DNA of 64,000 nucleotides from Candidatus Electrothrix scaldis (GTDB lineage Bacteria > Desulfobacterota > Desulfobulbia > Desulfobulbales > Desulfobulbaceae), in assembly GCA_033584155.1 (NCBI GenBank), contig CP138355.1, positions 3,729,826 through 3,793,825 of the forward strand. The letters are read 5' to 3'. Below are positions 37,037-45,105 of the stretch, in pieces. The notes below the pieces were generated by a model that was not told the origin of the DNA, ran no database searches, and saw nothing but the letters and a program-made list of their open reading frames with translations. The position numbers and the translations under genes are program-made. Numbering within the stretch: the first letter of the stretch is position 1; every line of letters starts with the position of its first letter.

Positions 37037-38407
37037 TTACGCCCCTCTCTTTTCGGATTCCACCTTGGTCACCTCACACTCCAGCCGCCCCTGATGAAGG
37101 AGCACCTCAATGGACTCACCAACCTGCACCTGTTCTGCTGCCGTAACCACGCTCTGACGACGGCCAGTCCCTTTCCGGGCCACGGCATAGCCACGGGCCA
37201 GGGTGGATAAGGGGCTCACCGCCTCCAGCACTCCTGCGGCCCGGGCAAGCTCCTGCTCCCTATCACTAATGAGCCGGGTGCCAATCTGCCGCAACCGTCG
37301 CTGCATCTCCTCAATCCGCTGCTGATAGAGATTAAGAACCAGCAAGGGATTATTGCGCTTGAGGCGATTTTCTACCCGATCCACCCGAGCCTGAAGCCCG
37401 GACAGATGGGACCGCATAGCATGCTCCATGTTCTCCGTCATATGATCCAGGCGAAGCAGCAGGGTATCCACGGGTTGGGCCGCACCGCTCAGCTTATGCC
37501 GGTACAGGGTAATCCGCTCCTGGTAGCGCCCCAGTTGCCCCTGCATGGTTCGATACAACCTGCGGGCCTGATCCGCCAGGTGCTCACGCAGGGCTTGGCC
37601 ATCCGGCAGCAGCATCTCTGCGGCCCCGCTGGGCGTTGGAGCACGGAGGTCAGCAACCAGGTCGGCAATGGTAAAATCGATCTCATGGCCCACCGCGCTG
37701 ACCACCGGGATGGTTGACCTGTGGATCTCCCAGGCCAGTTCTTCATTATTAAAGGCCTGGAGATCCTCGGCAGAACCGCCGCCCCGGCAGAGAATAATCG
37801 CGTCTGCTGCCAGTCGACCTGCGGCCTGCTGAAGGTTAATCTCCGACAGAGCCAGACACAACTCTTTTGCTGCCTGCTCGCCCTGCACGGCTGCCGGATA
37901 GACCGAAATCCGAACCTGCGGGTATCGCTTCTGGGCAATGCGGATGAAATCATGAACCGCAGCACCCGAAGGTGAGGTGACCAGGATCAGGTGTTCAGGC
38001 AGAGGTGGGAGCGATTTTTTCAGCTCCTGGTCAAAAAGCCCATCTGCATCCAGCCGTTTTTTCAGCTGCTCAAAGGCGAGCTGCAAGGCACCTTCCCCGT
38101 GATAATCCAGAGTATCAATGATAAGCTGATAGTCACCCCTGGGCTCGTACACCGAAACCCTGCCCAGACAGACCACCATGTCACCGTCCTTGGGTGGCTG
38201 TTGCAAATAGCGCTGCTGCATCTTAAAGAGCACAGCCTTGATCTGGGCCTGATCGTCTTTAAGAGTAAAATACATATGGCCGGAGCCCGGTTGCCGAAGC
38301 CCGGAGATCTCACCAACAACGCTGATAAAGGCGAAACGGCCCTCCAGCATACCTTTGATGGAGCGGGTCAGCTCAGAGACGCTGAAGATCTTTTGTTGAC
38401 TCAACAC
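37037..38407 (-). CDS. xseA: Exodeoxyribonuclease VII large subunit
   Basis: A 456-residue XseA. The OB-fold start is FSVSELTRSIKGMLEGRF. The catalytic domain has LCRGGGSAEDLQAFNNEELA near residue 195 and VVSAVGHEIDFTIADLVADLRAPTPSGAAE near 215-245. A coiled coil follows. It degrades single-stranded DNA together with XseB, which is not seen here. The start is GTG at 38407, inside the end of the upstream ATPase gene (7-bp overlap), so translation is coupled. That upstream neighbour is unusual for xseA. Confidence 0.93.
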   Translation of the reverse strand: MLSQQKIFSVSELTRSIKGMLEGRFAFISVVGEISGLRQPGSGHMYFTLKDDQAQIKAVLFKMQQRYLQQPPKDGDMVVCLGRVSVYEPRGDYQLIIDTLDYHGEGALQLAFEQLKKRLDADGLFDQELKKSLPPLPEHLILVTSPSGAAVHDFIRIAQKRYPQVRISVYPAAVQGEQAAKELCLALSEINLQQAAGRLAADAIILCRGGGSAEDLQAFNNEELAWEIHRSTIPVVSAVGHEIDFTIADLVADLRAPTPSGAAEMLLPDGQALREHLADQARRLYRTMQGQLGRYQERITLYRHKLSGAAQPVDTLLLRLDHMTENMEHAMRSHLSGLQARVDRVENRLKRNNPLLVLNLYQQRIEEMQRRLRQIGTRLISDREQELARAAGVLEAVSPLSTLARGYAVARKGTGRRQSVVTAAEQVQVGESIEVLLHQGRLECEVTKVESEKRGA

Positions 38408-39969
38408 CAGATCACCTCCACGGAACGCCCAGTCGAGGTTGTGCAGGTCTCGCGAGCAAGCCGTTCCTCCCAGGTTTTATCGCGTTGGTCTGGTCGCCGG
38501 TCAAAGATGACCAGATGACAGGTATGAGGATCGGTTTGATCAGCATAGCGTTCGACCTGGACCAACCCCTGATCACGGGTGGCCTCTCTGCCCATCCTGG
38601 GATGAACCAGCTTAATCTCAATCAGGTTGTTCTTGCCGCCAAAACGAATCAGCAAATCCATCCGTCCCCGCCCTGCGGCATATTCCCGGTCCACAGTGCC
38701 GCCGCCGTTAATAACGCGCTGAAGAAAGGCCATGAGTAACAAATGAGGAAAGGCTTCGGTGTAATCGGCCTTTTCCTCCCATATCTCGGAATTCCAGGCC
38801 CAGAACCGCTGGAATTCTTCCATCAGGGCATCCATGTCCAGACTGCCGTCCTCCTGCTGCCAGTGAAATTCTGGGGCCGGGATATTATCCTGGTAATTCT
38901 GGCTGAGATAGCGGGCAATCACTTCCCGGTAAATAGCATTGGCTATAACCAGAGAACCATCCCAGGCGATCAGACCTAAATCAAGGCAGAACTCCACATC
39001 ACGGTCGGAACGCCCCAGAGTCGGATCAGCATGCCCGATGATCATGGGTTGAATCACCCGACGCACCCGTTCTTCTTTAAGCCGTTCGCCCAGAGAATCA
39101 ATATGAGTAGCCCGTGAGGCAATGAGCTGTTCCCGAGCCTGATCAACATGTTCCGGCAAAACCGTTTCTCTTGTTTCAGCCGGGACAATACGCAGAACAC
39201 ACTCCTTGGCTAGTGCATTGGTGAGCCAAGGCTGGCCCGATGAACAGGCGTATATCCTTTCTAAGGCTTGCTCGGAAAAGGCCTGACCAGTTGCCGTAGC
39301 ATGCTGTCCCATGAGAGTAGCAATGTCAGTAGGGGTAAAATTGCTCAGAGTGACCGAATCCTCTTTTATATTAAAGGGACTCCCCGGGTTGAGAACCTGA
39401 CCGTCCTTGCTGGTAACCAGATAATCCCGCAGGTCGCGCATACCCACCAGGGCAATTGAGACTGGGAATTCGCCAACTCCCCGTTGAGCAAAACCACCCC
39501 GCAGCTGACGCAGTAAGCTGACCAGGGCCGGACCCGTGACAACATCCACTTCATCAAAAAGGACGACCAGTTTTTTGGGAGCAGTCAGTTCTGCCCAGCG
39601 ACTGAGGACTGCGGAAACATAACTGCCCGGCGAGACCTCCTGTGGATACTCAGGCACAGGTAAAGCAAAGGTTTTTGCCGATTTCTGGACAGCGTCCACT
39701 ATCAGCGGCATGGCCTGGTCTCTTTCCGTGATTTCCTGGCAACGCTCCAGGCTGACATAACAGGCCACGGCCTCGGTTCCGGCGTTGATTTCGTGCATCC
39801 AGGACTGGAGAAAGGTGGTCTTGCCCGTCTGCCGGGGGGCATGGAGTACCCAGTACAGTTCATCCCGGATGTAGCGATCCAGACTGGCCCCGATCAGGCG
39901 GTCTTTGGGCGGCAGCATGTAGTGAAGCCGGGGAAAGCAAGGGCCGGTGGTGTTAAAATATTTTGGCAT
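38401..39969 (-). CDS. AAA_35-type ATPase with C-terminal PD-(D/E)XK-like domain
   Basis: A 522-residue protein. The start MPKYFNTTGPCFPRLHYMLPP matches the AAA-like (AAA_35) family opening and was preferred over an upstream ATG at 40038. LHAPRQTGKTTFLQSW is the Walker A motif and LVVLFDEVDVV the Walker B motif. The C-terminal 130 residues contain GRGRMDLLIRFGGKNNLIEIKL, the D…ExK pattern of a PD-(D/E)XK fold. Such proteins are abundant in filamentous and sulphur-cycle bacteria, and their role is unknown. The gene overlaps xseA by 7 bp, which ties it to that repair gene's expression. Confidence 0.82.
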   Translation of the reverse strand: MPKYFNTTGPCFPRLHYMLPPKDRLIGASLDRYIRDELYWVLHAPRQTGKTTFLQSWMHEINAGTEAVACYVSLERCQEITERDQAMPLIVDAVQKSAKTFALPVPEYPQEVSPGSYVSAVLSRWAELTAPKKLVVLFDEVDVVTGPALVSLLRQLRGGFAQRGVGEFPVSIALVGMRDLRDYLVTSKDGQVLNPGSPFNIKEDSVTLSNFTPTDIATLMGQHATATGQAFSEQALERIYACSSGQPWLTNALAKECVLRIVPAETRETVLPEHVDQAREQLIASRATHIDSLGERLKEERVRRVIQPMIIGHADPTLGRSDRDVEFCLDLGLIAWDGSLVIANAIYREVIARYLSQNYQDNIPAPEFHWQQEDGSLDMDALMEEFQRFWAWNSEIWEEKADYTEAFPHLLLMAFLQRVINGGGTVDREYAAGRGRMDLLIRFGGKNNLIEIKLVHPRMGREATRDQGLVQVERYADQTDPHTCHLVIFDRRPDQRDKTWEERLARETCTTSTGRSVEVIWC

Positions 39970-40080
39970 GGTGTATTGCCCTGTTGGGCCATTTTTTTTC
40001 TGAAGGAATGGTTCTTGTTCGGAAGGATTCGAGATCAAGGATTTTGAACCTGCATATTATCCCGGCTTCAATTGGTCACC

Positions 40081-40914
40081 TTAAAAATCAATACCGGCTT
40101 GTTTCAAGAGTTTTTCAAGCCTGGCTTTTTCTGCTTCCGCTTTCTTTCTTTCCGCCCTTTCGTAAGCTATGAGCCGTTCCTGAGTCGCTAATTCTTCTAA
40201 AATCTCATCTTCCATATTCATATCTTCACAAAGTTCTTTGCTGGCAGAAGCCTTGTGCAGCCGTCTGATAATGACCTTAAATTCATCTGGAAACGAGGAT
40301 TCCAGTACATCAAGAAAATGTTTACTCTCTTTGCTGGCATTGCTCTGATCAAAGATACTCAACAGTGTTTCCAGTTTATTACGATGTTTTTTCCGCAACC
40401 TCCTCACCTGGATGATATAACTGTCGTGGGTCAGACTTTCTATGAACTCTTCTTTTTGGGTCAGTTTCTCCTTGGTGGCATGGTCGTAATAATCTCTTTT
40501 CACATGGATAACCGGGCTGTCATTATGCTCCAGATTATGCCCCAGTATATAAATACTTATAATGGGAAGAGCCTTCTTTTTTCCCGTTCTTTCATCCAAA
40601 TGGATATTGGAGTCTTCCTGATACTGTTTACCGAGATATTTACGAAACCGGGTTATATCAGTGGGAAATTTAGCCTTTTGCAACTCAATGAGAACCAGCC
40701 TGCTACTGCCGTCCGGCTCCCGTATCTTTGCTGCGAAATCAATCCGCAATACTGTCAGACCGCCGTCAGGAAGTTTTCTGTTCAACTCGGTAAAGGCGAA
40801 ATCAAGGGATTCTATCTCTTGTTCAATGATGTTTGATATGACCAGTTTGGCTACCCGCATATCCTGCATCAGGTATTTGAACACTACATCGTAGAGGGGA
40901 TTTGCGACTTTCAT
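40081..40914 (-). CDS. Rpn/YhgA-like PD-(D/E)XK nuclease family protein
   Basis: A 277-residue protein of the PDDEXK_2/Rpn type often labelled transposase. The start MKVANPLYDVVFKYLMQDMRVAKLVIS and the central LRIDFAAKIREPDGSSRLVLIELQKAKF (D…ExQK) give the active-site pattern. The C-terminal 40 residues form a charged coiled coil (AYERAERKKAEAEKARLEKLLKQ). AAGGAAT upstream supports the start. Rpn proteins promote RecA-independent recombination in E. coli; this member is usually found as an orphan. It follows the caspase operon on the same strand, with a gap of about 490 bp. Confidence 0.8.
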   Translation of the reverse strand: MKVANPLYDVVFKYLMQDMRVAKLVISNIIEQEIESLDFAFTELNRKLPDGGLTVLRIDFAAKIREPDGSSRLVLIELQKAKFPTDITRFRKYLGKQYQEDSNIHLDERTGKKKALPIISIYILGHNLEHNDSPVIHVKRDYYDHATKEKLTQKEEFIESLTHDSYIIQVRRLRKKHRNKLETLLSIFDQSNASKESKHFLDVLESSFPDEFKVIIRRLHKASASKELCEDMNMEDEILEELATQERLIAYERAERKKAEAEKARLEKLLKQAGIDF

Positions 40915-41011
40915 TGGTTTATTCCTTGGGCCTGGTGGAAATGGTAAATCAGGTGGAATGGTTTATGGTGTTACTCTGGACCGGTTAACGTGCCGCGTTG
41001 GGGCTTCTCTA

Positions 41012-41109
41012 CCCAGCGATAAATCACTCTGGGCTTATTGATCGAAGTCCCCTTAGGGACAAGAAAAAGCCCCCCAAGGAACGACAGAAACGCTGTTTTA
41101 ACGGCGGGT
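41012..41109. repeat. Paired-hairpin repeat units 4 and 5, tail to tail
   Basis: Unit 4 (right-facing): CCCAG…CTGGG hairpin, then CTTATTGATCGAA, then GTCCC-CTTA-GGGAC. Unit 5 (left-facing, minus strand): CCCGCCGTTAAAACAGCG, a TTTCTGTCG spacer, then a CCTTGGGGGG element. The same tail-to-tail layout is seen at 17676-17782. Confidence 0.6.
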
Positions 41110-41255
41110 AACCTCTGCTGAGTCGCTTTTTTGACCTATCACAGGATTATTCGTCAACGCTGCTAAACCGTTTTCGTCTCTTGAGGAACGATTCTTCGGC
41201 GTTACAGCACCGTTCTGATCTTGCAGATCATGACACCGCACAAGTTTTTTGTCAT

Positions 41256-41340
41256 GATTCCCCCTGTGACCCAAGGCAAATCTCTCGTGACGAGACATAA
41301 TCCCCTTGTGACGGGACGCGATCCCCAGAGCGAGAATCAC
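41256..41340. repeat. Imperfect tandem repeats of about 21 bp
   Basis: About four units of the form AATCCCCTTGTGACGGGACGC follow each other. The CGTGAC/TGTGAC core recurs every 19-23 bp, and the fourth unit is degenerate. They sit 65-150 bp downstream of the caspase-FGE stop codon. Confidence 0.5.
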
Positions 41341-41361
41341 TCACCCCTGCCGCAGGGCAAC

Positions 41362-41375
41362 GGGTACTCGTACCC
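41362..41375. repeat. Palindrome downstream of the candidate variable region
   Basis: GGGTAC-TC-GTACCC lies 30 bp past the stop codon of the caspase-FGE gene and about 70 bp past the candidate DGR variable region. DGR targets often have a GC-rich hairpin soon after the variable region, so its position is suggestive, though its loop is not the usual tetraloop. Confidence 0.4.
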
Positions 41376-41404
41376 CGTGCTCACTCGCTGCTCACGGGAA
41401 AGCT

Positions 41405-43192
41405 TTATCTTCCATTTCCCTGGAAGGATAAAACGAGGCGGAAGCCAACAAAATCATCGCGAAACTCAGGATCGCGGCGATCCCGATAGACAGAGCGACA
41501 ATCCACCGAACGATCGAAAGAGCTGCCGCCACGAAGGACCCGCACCGCACCGTCAGCAGGTCCCATCGGATTATACTTGGGACTAACCTTGTAATAATCA
41601 CTGTTGTACCTGTCAGCACACCACTCCCAGACGTTACCACTCATGTCGCTCAATCCAAATGCATTGGCCCTTTTTTGTCCCACCGGATGCGTGGTGCCGC
41701 CGCTGTTTTTCTTATACCAAGCAAGAGCATCCAGATCATTCCCACCACTGTATATATACGAAGTCCTAGCACGAGCAGCATATTCCCATTCCGCCTCTGT
41801 GGGTAGGCGATACTGCTGACCGGACTGTTTATTCAGCTCGGTGATGAATTGCTGCACATCCTCCCAAGATACTTGCGCTATCGGATACGCATAACCCTTC
41901 TGAAATCTTGCCGGATTACTACTCATGATCTTTCGCCACTGCCCTTGAGTGACCGGAACCATTCCCATCCAGAAGGCATCAAGACAGACCTCGTGAATCG
42001 GCCCCTCATCCTCATATTCATCCGCCCCCATCATGAAGCAGCCTTCAGGGATGTAGACCAGCACCATGCGGGTGATCAGGTCGGTCATAGTATCGCCCCG
42101 CTGCGGCGTGGGTCGTGAAACCTGTACAGGAGAGACATGAGCTACCTTTGGCTTGGGTGCAACCGGACGGGCAGACTGTTCCTTCTCCGCTTCCGTCATC
42201 TTGACGGCAGGCTTGACAACACAGGTCCGCATCCATTGCTCAATAAAGACAGGCAGGCTGATCTGAGCGCTGACAAGCTGCCGGACCAGCAGACTGCACT
42301 CCTGATCCTGGGCCGTCATCACCTCCTTGGGAATAGCCAAGACATTGACCGCCTCGAACACGATGCTCTCTGTCAGCCGTTCCTCTGCCGCCAGCCTAAA
42401 CAACGTGCTCTTCGCCTCCCGTAGCTGTTTTCCCATCGGAGCCCTACCGCTCTGGGCAATCACCAGCTTGCCCTTAACATGCAGATCCCATTTCATCGGT
42501 TCCTGCGCCCCTTCCCCTTGCACCTTCTCATGGACATACTCATACAACTCCTGCATGTCCACAAAGCCATCCTCATTCTTATCTGCCTCTCCAGAACGGA
42601 TACCCTGAACAAGATGCTTGGTGAACAGACCGTTCTTATCGCCCTCCTTTTCCACTGCCACCTCAATCCCGGTGGACGCAGTCATGATAAAGGTGCCTTG
42701 GCCTCGGGACACGAGCTGCAACTGCTCGTCAACGCCACCCCTGATAAAATCCTTACCCACAGCCCCGCTGTAGCAGCAGTCCAGCAAGAGAATCTTTTTC
42801 CTGCTCGCGGAATGATCAAAATAGGATTTGATTGCTCCTGCCGGAATGGAGGTGGAACCCAGGGCCCGCAGCTTGGTGTTTGCCGTGGCAAGACAGAGCT
42901 GTCCTGCCGGATTCAGCTTGCCGTGCCCCGAAAAATAGATGAGCACCAGATCGTCCCGACCCGCCTCGCCCAGCACGGTCTCAATCCGCTCCAGCACCTC
43001 ATGGCTGGGCCGGTTCTTGAAGACAAAGGTCTTGCTGAATCCCCCGAAGTCTGGCGAACGCAAGACCGCATCCAGCGCATCAACATCATTTTCCGGGCAG
43101 CGCAGATCCTTCAGGCCCGGCTCTTTCGGGTAGCTGCTGCTGGCAATAAGGATTGCGTAGCGTTTTTCAGCGGTTTCAGCCATTGCCGACAT
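41405..43192 (-). CDS. Caspase-like protease fused to formylglycine-enzyme/C-type-lectin fold
   Basis: A 595-residue fusion. Residues 10-245 are a peptidase C14 (caspase-like) domain with catalytic His90 in IYFSGHG and Cys140 in LLLDCCYSG. A helical linker follows. Residues 370-590 are an FGE-sulfatase/SUMF1 domain: VYIPEGCFMMGADEYEDEGP, then PVTQGQWRKIM, then YRLPTEAEWEYAARA, then GLSDMSGNVWEWCADRY, then VRVLRGGSS…VGFRLVL. The last block (41444-41530) has codon patterns like a DGR variable region. The FGE fold probably senses a ligand and releases the caspase. The gene overlaps the EACC1-like gene. An internal ATG at 43183 is an equally possible start. Confidence 0.88.
   Translation of the reverse strand: MSAMAETAEKRYAILIASSSYPKEPGLKDLRCPENDVDALDAVLRSPDFGGFSKTFVFKNRPSHEVLERIETVLGEAGRDDLVLIYFSGHGKLNPAGQLCLATANTKLRALGSTSIPAGAIKSYFDHSASRKKILLLDCCYSGAVGKDFIRGGVDEQLQLVSRGQGTFIMTASTGIEVAVEKEGDKNGLFTKHLVQGIRSGEADKNEDGFVDMQELYEYVHEKVQGEGAQEPMKWDLHVKGKLVIAQSGRAPMGKQLREAKSTLFRLAAEERLTESIVFEAVNVLAIPKEVMTAQDQECSLLVRQLVSAQISLPVFIEQWMRTCVVKPAVKMTEAEKEQSARPVAPKPKVAHVSPVQVSRPTPQRGDTMTDLITRMVLVYIPEGCFMMGADEYEDEGPIHEVCLDAFWMGMVPVTQGQWRKIMSSNPARFQKGYAYPIAQVSWEDVQQFITELNKQSGQQYRLPTEAEWEYAARARTSYIYSGGNDLDALAWYKKNSGGTTHPVGQKRANAFGLSDMSGNVWEWCADRYNSDYYKVSPKYNPMGPADGAVRVLRGGSSFDRSVDCRSVYRDRRDPEFRDDFVGFRLVLSFQGNGR
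41444..41530 (-). other. Candidate DGR variable region at the end of the FGE domain
   Basis: The codons between GGSS and GFRL include TTC, GAT, CGT, GAT, TGT, TAT, GAT, GAT, TTT, GAT, GAT, TTT and GTT, with invariant CGC, CCT and GGC codons between them. Almost all could arise from AAT or AAC codons by substitution at adenines, the hallmark of diversity-generating retroelement targets (usual template form: RSANRNNNPDNRNNNIGFR). No template repeat or DGR reverse transcriptase is in the window, so mutation would have to act in trans. Confidence 0.55.
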
Positions 43193-43562
43193 CGCCGCTG
43201 TGCTCGCAGAGCTGCTGCACGGCCTGAGTGGTCTGCTCTATCTGATTTGGGGCAAGATGTTCAGCTTCAATCTTCACCTTGTTGCCGTCAGGTCGCTCTA
43301 TTTCAATCCGCAGGGTCGGCTTACGCTCAACATAGGATTTCAGCACCTGCAACAGGGCCGCAACGGTCCCGGAACTCAGGGCGGCAATGAAAATATCTCC
43401 GATGGTGACAGCATCTCCCTTGGTCCCAAAGCCGCCTGTTTGTTCCGGCAAGCTGGCTGTCACATCGGTTTCCTGATTCAAACTCCGTGTGAGCGAGAAG
43501 ACCAGCTCCTGGATGCCCTCTTCAGACATCTCGTCATGGTGCAGACTGAGTTTGGCATCCAT
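43176..43562 (-). CDS. EACC1-like adaptor (effector-associated constant component)
   Basis: A 128-residue protein. Its middle (GDAVTIGDIFIAALSSGTVAALLQVL) is a small-residue-rich hydrophobic helix. It is followed by KPTLRIEIERPDGNKVKIEAEHL, a beta-hairpin, and a C-terminal helix. That is the layout of the Effector-Associated Constant Component 1 domain known from NTP-dependent and protease conflict systems. There it links an effector (caspase, trypsin, CHAT or others) to a sensor. It starts 2 bp after the upstream gene, behind GGGGGGAGGG, and overlaps the caspase-FGE gene. Confidence 0.75.
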   Translation of the reverse strand: MDAKLSLHHDEMSEEGIQELVFSLTRSLNQETDVTASLPEQTGGFGTKGDAVTIGDIFIAALSSGTVAALLQVLKSYVERKPTLRIEIERPDGNKVKIEAEHLAPNQIEQTTQAVQQLCEHSGDVGNG

Positions 43563-43564
43563 AT

Positions 43565-44620
43565 CTATCGCCCTCCCCCCATCTCCCGATATACCAGCAA
43601 CGGAGAAACCAGCACTCTGGGATAGCGGCAGGTACGCACCATCTGCTCAAAGCTCTCAAAGCCACGAAAGACACTGCGGAAACCGCGCTCCACCGCCTCT
43701 TTGCTACTTAAATCCCCACTCAGGAATTCCTTATGGGGATTAAACTGGGCATCCTCGGGATTAGGCACTGAGCTGACAATACCCAGCATGGTGATGTCCT
43801 CTGTAGGCACCGAACCATACGTAAAATGAAAGGCGGAAACATCCATATCAAAGAAGTTCTCCTGTTTCAGATGCCCAAAAATCTGTACATCCATATGCTC
43901 CTGAGAAGGATAGACCCGCAGGTTGATGATGCCGGGAATAAAGGTGTCAATCCAGGTTCTCAGACCGTCCAAAATCCACGGTTCAACCATCGTGACCTTG
44001 GTGTGATTCTCCAGCAGATCTTCCAATTTTTTCTTCTGCTCCTTCAGCGGGGCCTGCTGAATAACACGGGCATTTTTATCCTTGATCTTGGAGAGCTCAG
44101 CCTCCCTGGTCTTGATTTGCTCTACCAACTCCTTATACGCATCTGTGCTCTTCACCGCCGCCTTATTACTCTGATTGATCAGCTCGGCAATATCTGGAAA
44201 GGACTCTGAGATCTTCTTCATCCGCTCGTAATGCTCAATCACGCAACGTCCTGTCACCTTAATGCAGAAGGTATCTTTCAAATCATTGCGAAATGCCTTA
44301 TCCTGGACCTTTTCTGCCATCTTCTTGCCGGAAAGATCAAGCAACTGCCCCTGATCAAGCAGCTCTTGTTCCAGCTCCTGAAACAAGGCATGATGGGATT
44401 TCACCTGCTCCTGCGCGGCCTGCCCTTCCTGGGCCGCGTTGCCGGAATCGCTTTTGAAAATCTTAAAATCGTATTTCTTTTTCTTCTCGGCCTGATGAAC
44501 CGTAGCAGAGGTGGATTCCCCGGCAGAGACAACCGCCCCGGTGAGCTGATTGTACACGGAAAGAATTTTCTTAGTGTCTACATAGAGATAATCACAAAGG
44601 GACAGATTCTTTTTTTTCAT
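43565..44620 (-). CDS. Unrecognised protein, first gene of the caspase operon (DUF6414-like start)
   Basis: A 351-residue soluble protein. It opens LCDYLYVDTKKILSVYNQLTGAVV, which resembles the YxDxxKxxSLYxQLxG opening of DUF6414 proteins. Residues 150-210 are a helical charged stretch (ELVEQIKTREAELSKIKDKN). The C-terminal half ends in a beta-rich region with FHFTYGSVPTEDITMLGIVSS. An AAGGA site sets the start. Two bases separate it from the EACC1-like gene, so it is certainly in the same operon. It may be the sensor or regulator of the system; I cannot assign a function. Confidence 0.6.
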   Translation of the reverse strand: MKKKNLSLCDYLYVDTKKILSVYNQLTGAVVSAGESTSATVHQAEKKKKYDFKIFKSDSGNAAQEGQAAQEQVKSHHALFQELEQELLDQGQLLDLSGKKMAEKVQDKAFRNDLKDTFCIKVTGRCVIEHYERMKKISESFPDIAELINQSNKAAVKSTDAYKELVEQIKTREAELSKIKDKNARVIQQAPLKEQKKKLEDLLENHTKVTMVEPWILDGLRTWIDTFIPGIINLRVYPSQEHMDVQIFGHLKQENFFDMDVSAFHFTYGSVPTEDITMLGIVSSVPNPEDAQFNPHKEFLSGDLSSKEAVERGFRSVFRGFESFEQMVRTCRYPRVLVSPLLVYREMGGGR

Positions 44621-45105
44621 GGGGCATCCTTTCGCCGTTTCAGCGGTGGCTAAGATTTATTATATGAAAGTGCGGACGACTCCTTGGTGTCGTCCGCTCC
44701 CCTTTCATGCGTTGTTGTCTCGGCCCGGATGGCCGAGATAAAAATCAGGTATTTTTCCAGAGAATACGCAGAATTCGTGAACCTTTTTACTTACCAAAGA
44801 CAGCATCAGGCTGTCAAGCTGAAGTCAGCGGAGCTGTTTTCAGCTGGAAAGGGGAGAGACTTGACATCACCTTGTCATAAAGGTATTTTTTATTATTGAC
44901 TTCCTTTGTCAAATCTTTAGCAGAGGGAGCTCGGCATGTCGTTTTTTCGCGACCTCTTCAGCTTTACTCCGAGAGTTCATTGCGAAGTAGCGATCCCACC
45001 CAGTTCACCCTAAACAGACATCCTGCACACTCATGTGCGTACCCATCTCCTCCTCCACCCAGAGGAGAAACACGTCATATATCAGTGAAGCCCGAGATTC
45101 AAAAA
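44621..45105. other. Intergenic region with two strong hairpins
   Basis: 485 bp between two divergent genes. GCGGACGAC-TCCTTGGT-GTCGTCCGC (44671-44696) and TCTCGGCC-CGGAT-GGCCGAGA (44718-44738) are strong stem-loops. An open frame that would extend the histidine kinase to 44896 has non-coding composition and was rejected. The start region of both genes must be driven from here, but I could not pick one promoter confidently. Confidence 0.5.

Larger units (their letters stand above)
40915..41404. other. Intergenic region rich in repeats and hairpins
   Basis: 490 bp between the Rpn-like gene and the caspase-FGE gene. No gene is seen. It holds two paired-hairpin units (41012-41109), a 9-bp inverted repeat at 41227-41258, imperfect tandem repeats (41256-41340) and a perfect palindrome at 41362-41375 just past the caspase-FGE stop codon. 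Confidence 0.6.

Noticed and set aside
44896-45105. Upstream extension of the histidine kinase by 70 codons
   Set aside because: The extension has non-coding composition and no ribosome site, and the first membrane helix would no longer be near the N-terminus.
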